Source of the DNA: CAWUJT01 sp963922715
Lineage (GTDB): Bacteria; Pseudomonadota; Alphaproteobacteria; Rhodobacterales; Rhodobacteraceae
DNA length: 7,473 nucleotides
Assembly (NCBI GenBank): GCA_963922715.1
Contig: CAWUJT010000105.1
Location: forward strand, 1 to 7,473
Direction: 5' to 3'
Each line of letters opens with the position of its first letter. Within the stretch, counting starts at the first letter, position 1. Shown here piece by piece: positions 1-6,691 of this stretch. Made by a program: the position numbers and the translations under genes. Under the pieces are notes generated by a model, which was given only the letters and a program-made list of their open reading frames with translations, did not search any database and was not told the origin of the DNA.

Positions 1-52
1 CTGAGCCAAATCCGACGTAATAGTCCTGCGAATGGGAGGTTATTTTTGTCAT
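1..52 (-). CDS. Start of an unidentified minus-strand gene, cut by the window edge
   Basis: An open minus-strand frame begins with ATG at 50-52 and reads MTKITSHSQDYYVGFGS before leaving the window. I do not recognise the family from 17 residues. The frame stays open further upstream, with alternative starts at GTG 74-76 and ATG 101-103. Neither has a clear Shine-Dalgarno sequence, and the one before ATG 52 is weak (GAAAAG-like). A plausible minus-strand promoter at 108-136 would give a leader of roughly 50 nt to ATG 52, which is why this start is preferred. The competing reading is a plus-strand tail in frame 1 ending at TAG 52-54, which cannot be excluded. Confidence 0.3.
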   Translation of the reverse strand, partial: MTKITSHSQDYYVGFGS

Positions 53-107
53 AGGGCTTTTCAAAGCAAAACTCACATACTGGATCAAAAGCACAGAGCT
101 CATTTGA

Positions 108-136
108 AATATGTATACATATCCAGAAAGTGTCAC
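108..136 (-). promoter_or_regulatory. Candidate sigma70-type promoter for the left-edge gene
   Basis: Read on the minus strand, GTGACA (131-136, five of six matches to TTGACA) is followed after 17 bp by CATATT (108-113, four of six matches to TATAAT). It lies in the gap between the coiled-coil gene (stop at 243) and the putative start at 52, and points toward that start. A 14-bp palindrome covers the -10 element and part of the spacer, so the promoter could be controlled by a dimeric repressor. This rests on motif matching only. Confidence 0.3.
109..122. repeat. 14-bp perfect palindrome, operator-like
   Basis: The sequence ATATGTATACATAT is its own reverse complement over 14 bp. The symmetry stops at the next pair outward (A108 against C123). 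It sits in non-coding DNA and overlaps the candidate -10 element at 108-113. An operator role is inference. AT-rich palindromes also arise by chance. Confidence 0.45.
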
Positions 137-242
137 ATTTTATCCATTTCGCCAAACCTTCGGTAATGAAAGTGCGAACAGGCCAAGAGATGGTTTGCGG
201 AATAGATATTGGCTGATGGGATATCGGGTGAATGGTGAAGCC
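137..242. other. Non-coding gap downstream of the coiled-coil gene
   Basis: This forms the remainder of the gap between the minus-strand coiled-coil gene and the left-edge gene. I see no convincing reading frame, no GC-rich hairpin followed by a T-run on the minus strand, and no RNA gene. A plus-strand frame crosses it from 111 to 311, but it lacks a ribosome binding site and runs into the opposite-strand coiled-coil gene, so I do not call it. Confidence 0.5.
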
Positions 243-572
243 TCAGCGACCTTGATTGAGGTTTTCTATATAGCCTCTCAACTCTGCGGATTCTTGTCGA
301 GAGGCTCGTAATCCTTCCATGGCTGCAGAAAGCTCTGCCTCTGTTTGGCTGAGTTGATTGGTTAACTCAGCCTCTCTGTGCTGTAGATATGTGATGGCTT
401 GATCGCGCATTTCTTCAGCGTCGTGCAAGGCTTGTGCCATACTTTCAAGTTCAGCGATATCGGAGGTCGTAACGCGCGCGAGTCTGTTTACAAGCCATGC
501 GGCAAACCAGCCAAATGCAAATGTCACAAAAAGGACTGTCGCAATAACGATAATAAACTCACTTTCATTCAC
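243..572 (-). CDS. Small single-pass membrane protein with long coiled coil, coupled to the OmpA-family gene
   Basis: This 109-residue protein starts at GTG 570-572. The start was chosen because a near-perfect AGGAGG lies 9 nt upstream and because the membrane segment then falls at the extreme N-terminus. Residues about 6-28 (FIIVIATVLFVTFAFGWFAA and on) form one hydrophobic helix. A short basic stretch follows, and residues about 38-105 are rich in Glu, Gln, Ala and Leu with heptad-like spacing, which predicts a coiled coil. The gene overlaps the end of the OmpA-family gene by 8 bp, so translational coupling is likely. A longer frame reaching to 773 exists, but it lies entirely inside the OmpA-family gene and is not expected to be used. 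The family is unknown to me beyond a recollection of similar small proteins beside this OmpA gene in Rhodobacterales. A scaffolding role at the inner membrane is inference. Confidence 0.82.
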   Translation of the reverse strand: MNESEFIIVIATVLFVTFAFGWFAAWLVNRLARVTTSDIAELESMAQALHDAEEMRDQAITYLQHREAELTNQLSQTEAELSAAMEGLRASRQESAELRGYIENLNQGR

Positions 573-2499
573 GTGTTTCGTCCTCCTCTGGTTCTGAATG
601 TCCTGTGACGGCGTCTTCATTAGGATTGGTGGGGTCAACTGTCTGATTGAGGTCCGGCCATGTTTCAGCCTGTTGAATTGATCCGTTCTGAAGTGTAAAT
701 GCAATGCGTCTATTTTGTTCTCTGCCTTCTTCTGTGTCATTATCTGCAATCGGTTGTATTTCTCCATAACCAACTGCGGTTAGAAGACTTGGTCGCACAC
801 CGCGGTCAATAAGTGCGTTTCGGACTGCATTAGCACGTTCTTGGCTTAACCGTTTGTTCATTTCTTCGCGGCCTTGGCTATCGGTGTGCCCACCGATCTC
901 TATGGTGATAAAATCGCATATCTCTAAGATATCAGAAAGCCGTCCGATTTGTTGAAGGGATTCAGCTTCAAACGTAGCTTCTCCTGGGTCAAACGAAATT
1001 TTCTTCTCTGCCAGGATCGCATTGAGCCAAATCACACAATCCTCTGGCGTTGGCCGATTTGCCAAAGGATCTAGGGTTTCATCATACCGTACTTCCACGA
1101 CATACTGTGCGCTTTGCCCAAGTTTCTCACTGAGAACACGTGTCACATCAGAGGAGGCTGTTTTGCGTCCTGTTAAGCCGCGAACAGTCACACTGTCGCT
1201 TTCAACAAGGATTGAGCCGTTATCCAGGTAGCTAAGCCCTTCAATTGCCGCAAAAACACGTGTTGTCCAATTGCTTGGTAAATCTTCGAGGGCCTGAGTT
1301 GAGATGAAAGTACCGTTAATGCCAAAATAAGCGCGCGCAAAGCTCAAGACGATATTTTCTTGATCGTTGTCTTGCAAACGACCGCGCATTTGAAGAATAC
1401 CCTCTGGACTAAGAGTAGCCGTAAATTCTGCAACTTCGATGACATTTTGGTCGCGTGTGACAGGCGGCGGAGTGAGCGTTGCCTTCAATGAAAAAACATC
1501 TGGAAGAATGTTCTTGAGTTCTGCCACAATTTGATCAAAGTTTTCTTGTGTCGTTTCAGAGACAGCAATCAGAGAAATATCCGCATCCGACATTGTGAAG
1601 CTTCCGCCTGGTAAAGCGCCCAAGGCACGCATGCCGGCACGTGCCGCTTGTGACCATGTCGATGTTGGCACGCCAAGCCCAATTACACAGTCTATCTTAC
1701 CCTCAATACCGGCCCTTCGTGCGGTCTCAAGGATGAGGCGGTGACTTTGTTCGGTATCTGTCGTACAGGCGTCAAATTTCATGCCATCTGTCTGAGATTT
1801 CGTTATCCGCAAAACATAAGGGGTAATCACAGGTCGCGGGGCGCTGATATTCAAAATGAGATTGACATTATTTGGCTTTCTGCGCGTGAGTCCTGCTTCT
1901 AGACTTCGTTTTTCAGCTAGACTGTCTACAATTCCTGTAACCTCTATTCGGTCTGAGGAAACAGATATTTTTGAGCGCGGTAGATCGGTTAATGCATCAA
2001 TGGCGTAGCGAACAGCAGCTTGCCACGTTCCAGGGATATCATGACTTGCTGTATCCAACATTTCTGTGACTGGAAGCTCCCCTGCAATACGTTCAATGTC
2101 TTCAACAAGGGCCTCTTTGCCAGTCAATGTGGGCACCAAACCAATCAAAGATATGCCTGTATCGTTGCGGAGAATTTCAAGCGAGAATTGCGGGGGCGCT
2201 ATCGCGGATGTATCGACGACATCGACAGCATCAATTACACGACGTGTGTCTACAACAGAGCCAGCAACAGTAATTGCACGAAATCGTGACGCTTCATTTG
2301 GCGCTTTTCCGGTAACGATAAGTTGAAGCCCATCGGCCTGTGCATGTGCCCACCCAAGATTGTTATCTTGTAATGCTTTGTCCACAAGCGCAATTGAACT
2401 GCGTTCAATCCAGCGTGCTCCATACAAAGCGGCTGTATAAGACAAAGCTACGGCAGTGATGAAACACAAAACAGTGACAATGCGAGACAAACGGAGCAT
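565..2499 (-). CDS. OmpA-family envelope protein with N-terminal anchor, BON-like repeats and C-terminal peptidoglycan-binding domain
   Basis: The product has 644 residues. Residues about 5-28 are hydrophobic after a basic start (MLRLSR) and form a signal anchor or uncleaved signal. I see no beta-barrel like that of classical OmpA. Residues about 35-470 hold BON-like modules. The best conserved units centre on W159, W282 and W411, each followed by a helix with A..AL and then a strand ending near V.G, spaced 123 and 129 residues apart. Residues about 500-603 are the OmpA C-terminal domain, with GHTDSQG (537-543), LSQERA (551-556) and GYGE plus EGREQNRRI (577-599). D540 and R555 correspond to the residues that contact diaminopimelate in peptidoglycan. 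A Pro/Glu-rich acidic tail follows. The gene lies 65 bp after ubiA with no visible terminator and overlaps the coiled-coil gene downstream. The likely role is linking the inner membrane or periplasm to the cell wall. The exact function is unknown. Confidence 0.88.
   Translation of the reverse strand: MLRLSRIVTVLCFITAVALSYTAALYGARWIERSSIALVDKALQDNNLGWAHAQADGLQLIVTGKAPNEASRFRAITVAGSVVDTRRVIDAVDVVDTSAIAPPQFSLEILRNDTGISLIGLVPTLTGKEALVEDIERIAGELPVTEMLDTASHDIPGTWQAAVRYAIDALTDLPRSKISVSSDRIEVTGIVDSLAEKRSLEAGLTRRKPNNVNLILNISAPRPVITPYVLRITKSQTDGMKFDACTTDTEQSHRLILETARRAGIEGKIDCVIGLGVPTSTWSQAARAGMRALGALPGGSFTMSDADISLIAVSETTQENFDQIVAELKNILPDVFSLKATLTPPPVTRDQNVIEVAEFTATLSPEGILQMRGRLQDNDQENIVLSFARAYFGINGTFISTQALEDLPSNWTTRVFAAIEGLSYLDNGSILVESDSVTVRGLTGRKTASSDVTRVLSEKLGQSAQYVVEVRYDETLDPLANRPTPEDCVIWLNAILAEKKISFDPGEATFEAESLQQIGRLSDILEICDFITIEIGGHTDSQGREEMNKRLSQERANAVRNALIDRGVRPSLLTAVGYGEIQPIADNDTEEGREQNRRIAFTLQNGSIQQAETWPDLNQTVDPTNPNEDAVTGHSEPEEDETRE
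582..587 (-). promoter_or_regulatory. Ribosome binding site deciding the GTG start of the coiled-coil gene
   Basis: The minus strand reads AGGAGG followed by 9 nt and GTG (570-572). The site lies inside the last codons of the OmpA-family gene, where it encodes part of the acidic C-terminus (EEDETRE). It favours the short 109-residue product over the longer upstream frame. Confidence 0.75.
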
Positions 2500-2513
2500 C
2501 GTTATATTTTCAT

Positions 2514-2519
2514 CCTCCC
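2514..2519 (-). promoter_or_regulatory. Unusually distant Shine-Dalgarno of the OmpA-family gene
   Basis: The minus strand reads GGGAGG, then 14 nt, then ATG at 2499. The usual gap is 5-10 nt. No in-frame ATG, GTG or TTG lies closer to the motif. An out-of-frame ATG directly after it (ATG AAA ATA TAA) ends after three codons. The start at 2499 is still preferred because it opens directly onto the basic and hydrophobic signal segment. Confidence 0.5.
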
Positions 2520-2564
2520 AATAAATACATATTTCAGTTTAAGCCGCTCCACGATCCACTGCAA

Positions 2565-3524
2565 TTATACCAACGCGGCAATGGCGAAAAAAAGCCCAGG
2601 AATCAATCCGGTGATGTTGCTTTTTCGAAATAGGGTCAAACATACAGCAGGATCGTCAATATTCAAGCGGTTGAGTTGAGATTGCATATGAAGGCCAAAA
2701 CCTAACACGCCGATAAATGCACAAACTTGCGATATAAGACCGTCATCTTGTAGTGCTACAAAAACTGCAAGCGCCATGAACACGGTTGAAAGAATAAGGG
2801 CACCTTGTAACCATATCCCTGTTTTGTCCCCGAAAAGACGGGCTGTGGATTTTACACCAATAAGAGCATCATCTTCTTTGTCCTGGTGTGCATAGATTGT
2901 GTCATAAAAAACCGTCCATATGGTGCCGGACAAATAAAGGAAAACAGGCGCCATGCTCATAAGCGCCCCTGTATGCGCGACCCAAGCCAAAAGCGCCCCC
3001 CAATTGAATGCCAGCCCAAGGAAGATCTGTGGCCACCAGGTGAAGCGTTTGGCAAACGGATATATAATCACGGGGATCAGGGCCGATATCCCCAAAACCA
3101 CGGTTTGCCAGTTGTAGGTGAATAGAATAAGCGCTGCCAAAAAGCACTGAACAGCCATCCACACAAGTGCCGCTTGTGGGCTGATTTGCCTTGCAGCCAA
3201 AGGCCGGGACCGTGTGCGTGCAACCTGTGCGTCAATGTCACGATCAGTGATGTCGTTCCAAGTGCATCCCGCACCCCGCATTAGAAAAGACCCAACCACA
3301 CAGCCCGCCACAATCCAAAGATCCCAAGGTTTGGGACTGTCTGAAGCGGCCGCCAGTGTCACACCCCATAAACAGGGCAAAAACAAAAGCCAGGTCCCGA
3401 TCGGGCGGTCCATCCGCGACAGGCGCAAGTAGGGGCGCATCCAAAGAGGGGCATAGCGATCCACCCAATTGTCTTCGACGGCATCGGCGACAGCTATGTC
3501 TGGCGTAGGTTGCTTGAACGTCAT
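2565..3524 (-). CDS. ubiA: 4-hydroxybenzoate polyprenyltransferase
   Basis: This integral membrane enzyme joins the polyprenyl tail to 4-hydroxybenzoate, the first membrane-bound step of ubiquinone synthesis. The 319-residue length is usual for alphaproteobacterial UbiA, which carries a short N-terminal extension. The first Asp-rich motif is N90-D91-x-x-D94-x-x-x-D98. The second is D208-T-I-Y-A-H-Q-D215 with D218 and D219, closely matching the DTxYAxxDxxDD form of UbiA. Both coordinate magnesium and diphosphate in this family. Several hydrophobic helices fill the rest (for example about 44-60, 68-85, 118-136, 141-158, 240-258 and 263-278). ATG 3522-3524 is preceded by TAAGGA with a 6-nt gap. 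The gene diverges from rsmE with only 12 bp between starts, so its promoter must lie inside rsmE. It probably leads a unit with the OmpA-family gene. Related prenyltransferases (menA, protohaem synthase) are less likely given the motif forms. Confidence 0.95.
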   Translation of the reverse strand: MTFKQPTPDIAVADAVEDNWVDRYAPLWMRPYLRLSRMDRPIGTWLLFLPCLWGVTLAAASDSPKPWDLWIVAGCVVGSFLMRGAGCTWNDITDRDIDAQVARTRSRPLAARQISPQAALVWMAVQCFLAALILFTYNWQTVVLGISALIPVIIYPFAKRFTWWPQIFLGLAFNWGALLAWVAHTGALMSMAPVFLYLSGTIWTVFYDTIYAHQDKEDDALIGVKSTARLFGDKTGIWLQGALILSTVFMALAVFVALQDDGLISQVCAFIGVLGFGLHMQSQLNRLNIDDPAVCLTLFRKSNITGLIPGLFFAIAALV

Positions 3525-3536
3525 AGACTATCCTTA

Positions 3537-4262
3537 ATGACATATCGACAGATTAGACTTTTCCTTAATCAGCCCTTAACCTATGGGCAACAGCTTGTAC
3601 TGGATCAAAGCCAAGCGCATTACCTTTTTTCTGTAATGCGGGCGCAAATGGGTCATGCGATTGATGTGTTTAATGGTCAAGATGGTGTCTGGACGGCTGA
3701 AATCATTTCTGCCTCGAAACGCGCCGGTCTTTTGCGCGCCATTGCCCAGAAAACACCACAGGTGGTGCCCCCCGATCTTTGGCTGCTCTTTGCCCCGATC
3801 AAAAAAGCGCGCACGGATTTCATTGTCGAGAAAGCCACGGAGATGGGCGTGCGCTCTATCCAACCTGTGCAAACGCAACATACAAACACAGACCGCATCA
3901 ACAAGGATAGGCTGCAAGCCCATGCCATTGAGGCCACAGAACAATGCGGCGGCTGTTTTGTGCCCGATGTGAAAGACTTGATGAAGCTTGAAACCCTCCT
4001 TGCGGCTTGGCCAAAGAACCGACAATTGGTATTTTGTGACGAGCAAAAAATAGAACACACCGCGCCAACTGGGGCGGAACTGTTCAGTCCGGGTGCCGTC
4101 TTGATTGGCCCAGAGGGCGGCTTTGCGCCAGAAGAGCGCGATCAGATTTCCCGCCTGCCACAATCTTATGCCATTTCCCTTGGCCCACGGGTTCTGCGTG
4201 CGGATACAGCCGCGGTGGCGGCTCTCACATTTTGGCAACTTTATGCAGGTGATTGGCGATGA
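3537..4262 (+). CDS. rsmE: 16S rRNA (uracil(1498)-N(3))-methyltransferase
   Basis: This SPOUT-fold enzyme methylates N3 of U1498 in 16S rRNA using S-adenosylmethionine. The 241-residue product starts IRLFLNQPL near its N-terminus, followed by a PUA-like domain with QAHYLFSVMR (26-35) and FNGQDGVW (45-52). The C-terminal SPOUT knot shows LIGPEGGFAPEER (189-201) and LGPRVLRADTA (215-225), the hallmark cofactor-binding segments. The stretch LFAPIKKARTDFIVEKATEMG (84-104) is also typical. ATG 3537 was chosen over TTG 3510 because it gives the family's usual N-terminus and avoids overlapping the ubiA start. No Shine-Dalgarno precedes it, so the mRNA may be leaderless or nearly so. The stop overlaps the next gene in ATGA. 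Confidence 0.95.
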   Translation: MTYRQIRLFLNQPLTYGQQLVLDQSQAHYLFSVMRAQMGHAIDVFNGQDGVWTAEIISASKRAGLLRAIAQKTPQVVPPDLWLLFAPIKKARTDFIVEKATEMGVRSIQPVQTQHTNTDRINKDRLQAHAIEATEQCGGCFVPDVKDLMKLETLLAAWPKNRQLVFCDEQKIEHTAPTGAELFSPGAVLIGPEGGFAPEERDQISRLPQSYAISLGPRVLRADTAAVAALTFWQLYAGDWR

Positions 4263-4777
4263 GTTTTCTGCGCCCGAAAGTCACCTTATGGCTCAAAAGG
4301 TGGCAAGAAGCCCTATTGGGATTTGGGTTCGTTCTATTCGGCCTTTGGTTTGTTTTGACATCCTATGGAATAGGACTTTGGGCAGGTTTTGGATTTTTGA
4401 TATTGGGCTTTATTCTTGTTTTGACAGGCCTTAGGCGGGGGCGTCTTTATCAAACAGAGCTGGGGCCTGGGGTTGTTGAAATTGTTGAGGGCAGGATGAC
4501 TTACCTAGGACCGTTTTCTGGGGGTACCATTGATCTGGACGACCTTTGCGGCATCGCATTCACGCCATCCCAGACAGGCCCAGGCATGTGGGTTTTACAC
4601 AGTCATGCGGGCAAAGACCTTTCAATCCCTGAAAACGCCTATCATGTTGAGCTTTTATTAGATGCCTGGGCTGCTTTGCCAGGGTTTGATATGGGGGCAA
4701 TGCTCCGTGTGCAAGGAAACAAAAAAAATCAATCACACCAGGTTTGGACTCGGCCAGCACATAAGGCCTTGACCTGA
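4259..4777 (+). CDS. Conserved two-helix membrane protein of unknown function between rsmE and gshA
   Basis: The 172-residue protein starts at ATG 4259-4261, overlapping the rsmE stop as ATGA. AGGTGA lies 6 nt upstream inside the rsmE end, which indicates translational coupling. Residues about 17-35 and 39-57 form two hydrophobic helices separated by a short turn, followed by the positive cluster RRGR (59-62). The N-terminus is basic (RPK, KR), so both ends probably face the cytoplasm. Residues about 63-150 look like a compact beta-rich domain (GVVEIVEGRMTYLGPF, then IDLDDLCGIAF, then MWVLHSHAGKDLSIP). This resembles the layout of bacterial PH-like domains, but that is an inference from pattern. 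I recognise no catalytic motif. From memory, similar proteins sit at this position in other Rhodobacterales, which I have not verified. Confidence 0.85.
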   Translation: MSFLRPKVTLWLKRWQEALLGFGFVLFGLWFVLTSYGIGLWAGFGFLILGFILVLTGLRRGRLYQTELGPGVVEIVEGRMTYLGPFSGGTIDLDDLCGIAFTPSQTGPGMWVLHSHAGKDLSIPENAYHVELLLDAWAALPGFDMGAMLRVQGNKKNQSHQVWTRPAHKALT

Positions 4778-4822
4778 CCAGGCCCACGTCTCATCCCTAA
4801 TCGCAACAGTAAGGAATTTTCG

Positions 4823-6193
4823 ATGTCCATACCTCAATCTGGCGGCGGGCCAATTACCGATCATGCGCAGCTTGGTGACTACCTGGCCTCTGGCTGCAAA
4901 CCAAAAGAGGATTGGCGTATCGGCACGGAACATGAAAAATTTGGCTATTGCAAGGACACACTCAAACCCTTGCCATACGATGGGGATCGATCCATCCGCG
5001 CTGTTCTTGAAGGACTCCGCGATCGCTATGGTTGGGAGCCTGTGCATGAAGGGCCGTATCTAATTGGACTGTCAAAACAGGGGGCCAGTGTCAGTCTGGA
5101 GCCCGGCGGCGCGCTGGAGCTTTCTGGGGCGCCATTGCAAACGATCCATCAAACCTGTGACGAGGTGAACGAACATCTTAAAGAGGTCAAATCCATTTCT
5201 GACGAGATTGGTGTGGGTTTTATTGGACTGGGGGCCGCCCCTATCTGGAGGCACGATGAGATGCCGCTGATGCCCAAGGGGCGCTATAAGCTGATGGATG
5301 ATTATATGAAAAAAGTCGGTACCATGGGCACAACCATGATGCGTCGGACTTGTACGGTGCAAGTCAACCTCGATTACGGTTCCGAGGCCGACATGGTGCA
5401 AAAGTTGCGGGTGGCACTGGCGCTGCAACCCGTGGCGACGGCGCTTTTTGCCAATTCACCGTTTTTCGAGGGCAAGCCCAACGGCCATAAAAGCTGGCGA
5501 TCTCGCGTTTGGCGGAATTTAGACGCGGATCGAACAGGTATGCTGCCCTTTGTGTTTCAAGAGGGTTTTGGGTTTGAGGCCTGGGTTGATTACGCCCTCG
5601 ATGTGCCAATGTATTTCGTTTATCGAGACGGCCAATACATCAACGCTTTGGGCCAGTCGTTTCGCGATTTCTTGCGCGGTGAATTACCAGCCCTGCCTGG
5701 TGAAATTCCGACGCTTTCGGATTGGGCGGATCATCTCACAACATTATTTCCCGAAGCCCGCATTAAGAAATTCATCGAAATGCGGGGGGCTGACGGTGGA
5801 CCATGGCGGCGTCTTTGCGCCCTGCCGGCCTTTTGGGTCGGTTTATTATACAATCAGACCGCGCTGGATGCTGCCTGGGATCTTGTTAAAGACTGGGATA
5901 ACATGACACGAGAAGACTTGCGCGTCGCGGCCTCTCAGTATGGTCTGCACGCAAAAGTGGGTGACATCGATATGCATGCCCTTGCCAAACAGGTTTTGAA
6001 CATCAGCGAGGCGGGTTTGAAAGCCCGTGCAGCGCCAGGTGTTGGCGGTTTACTGCCCGATGAGACACATTTCCTAAATGCCTTGAAGGACTCTGTGGAC
6101 GTCGGAAAGGTGCCCGCCGACGAGTTGCTGGATCAGTATGAAACAACATGGTCGGGTGATTTGACACACATTTATGCTGCATTTTCGTATTGA
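4823..6193 (+). CDS. gshA: Glutamate-cysteine ligase, class II (plant/alphaproteobacterial type)
   Basis: The enzyme makes gamma-glutamylcysteine from glutamate, cysteine and ATP in the cytoplasm, the first and usually rate-limiting step of glutathione synthesis. The 456 residues match the usual length of this class. Visible signatures are IGTEHEKFGY (33-42), SLEPGGALELSGAPL (91-105), MRRTCTVQVNLDYGSEADM (173-191), FPEARIKKFIEMRGADGG (309-326) and the C-terminal DQYETTW (437-443). These are typical of the plant-like class and unlike E. coli GshA. ATG 4823 follows AAGGA by 7 nt. The gene lies 45 bp after the two-helix membrane protein, in the same direction, and is probably co-transcribed from rsmE. 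It converges with the DUF805 gene, with 15 bp between stops and no obvious terminator hairpin. Confidence 0.96.
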   Translation: MSIPQSGGGPITDHAQLGDYLASGCKPKEDWRIGTEHEKFGYCKDTLKPLPYDGDRSIRAVLEGLRDRYGWEPVHEGPYLIGLSKQGASVSLEPGGALELSGAPLQTIHQTCDEVNEHLKEVKSISDEIGVGFIGLGAAPIWRHDEMPLMPKGRYKLMDDYMKKVGTMGTTMMRRTCTVQVNLDYGSEADMVQKLRVALALQPVATALFANSPFFEGKPNGHKSWRSRVWRNLDADRTGMLPFVFQEGFGFEAWVDYALDVPMYFVYRDGQYINALGQSFRDFLRGELPALPGEIPTLSDWADHLTTLFPEARIKKFIEMRGADGGPWRRLCALPAFWVGLLYNQTALDAAWDLVKDWDNMTREDLRVAASQYGLHAKVGDIDMHALAKQVLNISEAGLKARAAPGVGGLLPDETHFLNALKDSVDVGKVPADELLDQYETTWSGDLTHIYAAFSY

Positions 6194-6208
6194 TATTGCC
6201 CGCAAACG

Positions 6209-6610
6209 TCAGGACAATTTGCTATAGATTGGATGAATATTCTCAAGGCGTATACCCGGGCGCGGGTCAGGACCAAAATCATTCTCATGCTCTGTGCCTG
6301 GTATGAATGCACACAATATCATTCCTGGGGGGCAAGTCAGTGCTGAGATGACTGCCAGAGTTGTTGACATATTGAAATCATGGAACCGGCGTACGCAAAC
6401 CGATAAGTATGGAAGCAAAGTGATCGTAAGAAAAACAGGTGTAAAAACCGGCGGCCAAGCGTACGTAATAAGAAGGATATCGACTGCCGCACATCCGCTC
6501 AGAAGCAGCAGCCAAAGAACTTGAAACCAGAAAAACTCTGTTCTGCAAGCACGTCCGTTGAAGTTTCCATACTTCGCATAACAAATTTTAAGCGCGTTTA
6601 CAGGACCCAT
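6209..6610 (-). CDS. DUF805 family membrane protein
   Basis: The 133-residue product shows the three blocks that define DUF805: KYGNFNGRACRTEFFWF (13-29), LPYLSVCVRRFHDFN (66-80) and PGTEHENDFGPDP (104-116). Hydrophobic helices lie at about 29-50, 55-72 and 84-103, so it is an inner-membrane protein. No biochemical role is established for the family to my knowledge. ATG 6608-6610 was chosen because AGGTGA lies 8 nt upstream. A GTG at 6620-6622 in the same frame would add four residues but overlaps that Shine-Dalgarno. The usual Gly-Trp pair after the RRxHD motif is replaced by MSTTLA, a mild departure. The gene occupies the place downstream of nuoA where nuoB would be expected. Its DNA is more AT-rich than gshA. 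Confidence 0.9.
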   Translation of the reverse strand: MGPVNALKICYAKYGNFNGRACRTEFFWFQVLWLLLLSGCAAVDILLITYAWPPVFTPVFLTITLLPYLSVCVRRFHDFNMSTTLAVISALTCPPGMILCAFIPGTEHENDFGPDPRPGIRLENIHPIYSKLS

Positions 6611-6613
6611 AAT

Positions 6614-6630
6614 TTGAATCACCTATTCAA
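6614..6630 (-). promoter_or_regulatory. Small inverted repeat with the DUF805 Shine-Dalgarno in its loop
   Basis: On the minus strand TTGAAT, AGGTG, ATTCAA form perfect 6-bp arms around a 5-nt loop. The loop is the ribosome binding site of the DUF805 gene (ATG at 6608-6610). In RNA this would be a weak AU-rich stem-loop. In DNA it could be an operator. A regulatory role is not shown and chance is possible in AT-rich sequence. Confidence 0.35.
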
Positions 6631-6691
6631 GAAATTTATCAAAATTTTTACAAAGACTCGTGGCAAAATTTTGACAATCAGGAAAATTAAT

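Noticed and set aside
1..54. C-terminal tail of a plus-strand gene ending at TAG 52-54
   Set aside because: Frame 1 is open for 17 codons only and shows no family likeness. The minus-strand start with an upstream promoter-like site is somewhat better supported, though not decisive.
111..311. Plus-strand 66-codon frame in the left gap
   Set aside because: No ribosome binding site, no family likeness, and its 3' part runs antisense to the well-supported coiled-coil gene.
573..773. N-terminal extension of the coiled-coil gene to an ATG at 773
   Set aside because: The extension lies wholly inside the OmpA-family gene, places the membrane helix after 70 low-complexity residues, and ignores the excellent AGGAGG-GTG start at 572.
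3510..3536. TTG start for rsmE giving nine extra residues
   Set aside because: It would overlap the ubiA start head to head, has no Shine-Dalgarno, and the family N-terminus fits ATG 3537.
3576..4238. 220-codon minus-strand frame opposite rsmE
   Set aside because: Antisense shadow of a clearly conserved gene, with atypical composition (many Cys, His and Trp) and no recognisable motif.
6194..6208. Bidirectional terminator between gshA and the DUF805 gene
   Set aside because: The 15-bp gap has no inverted repeat or T-run.
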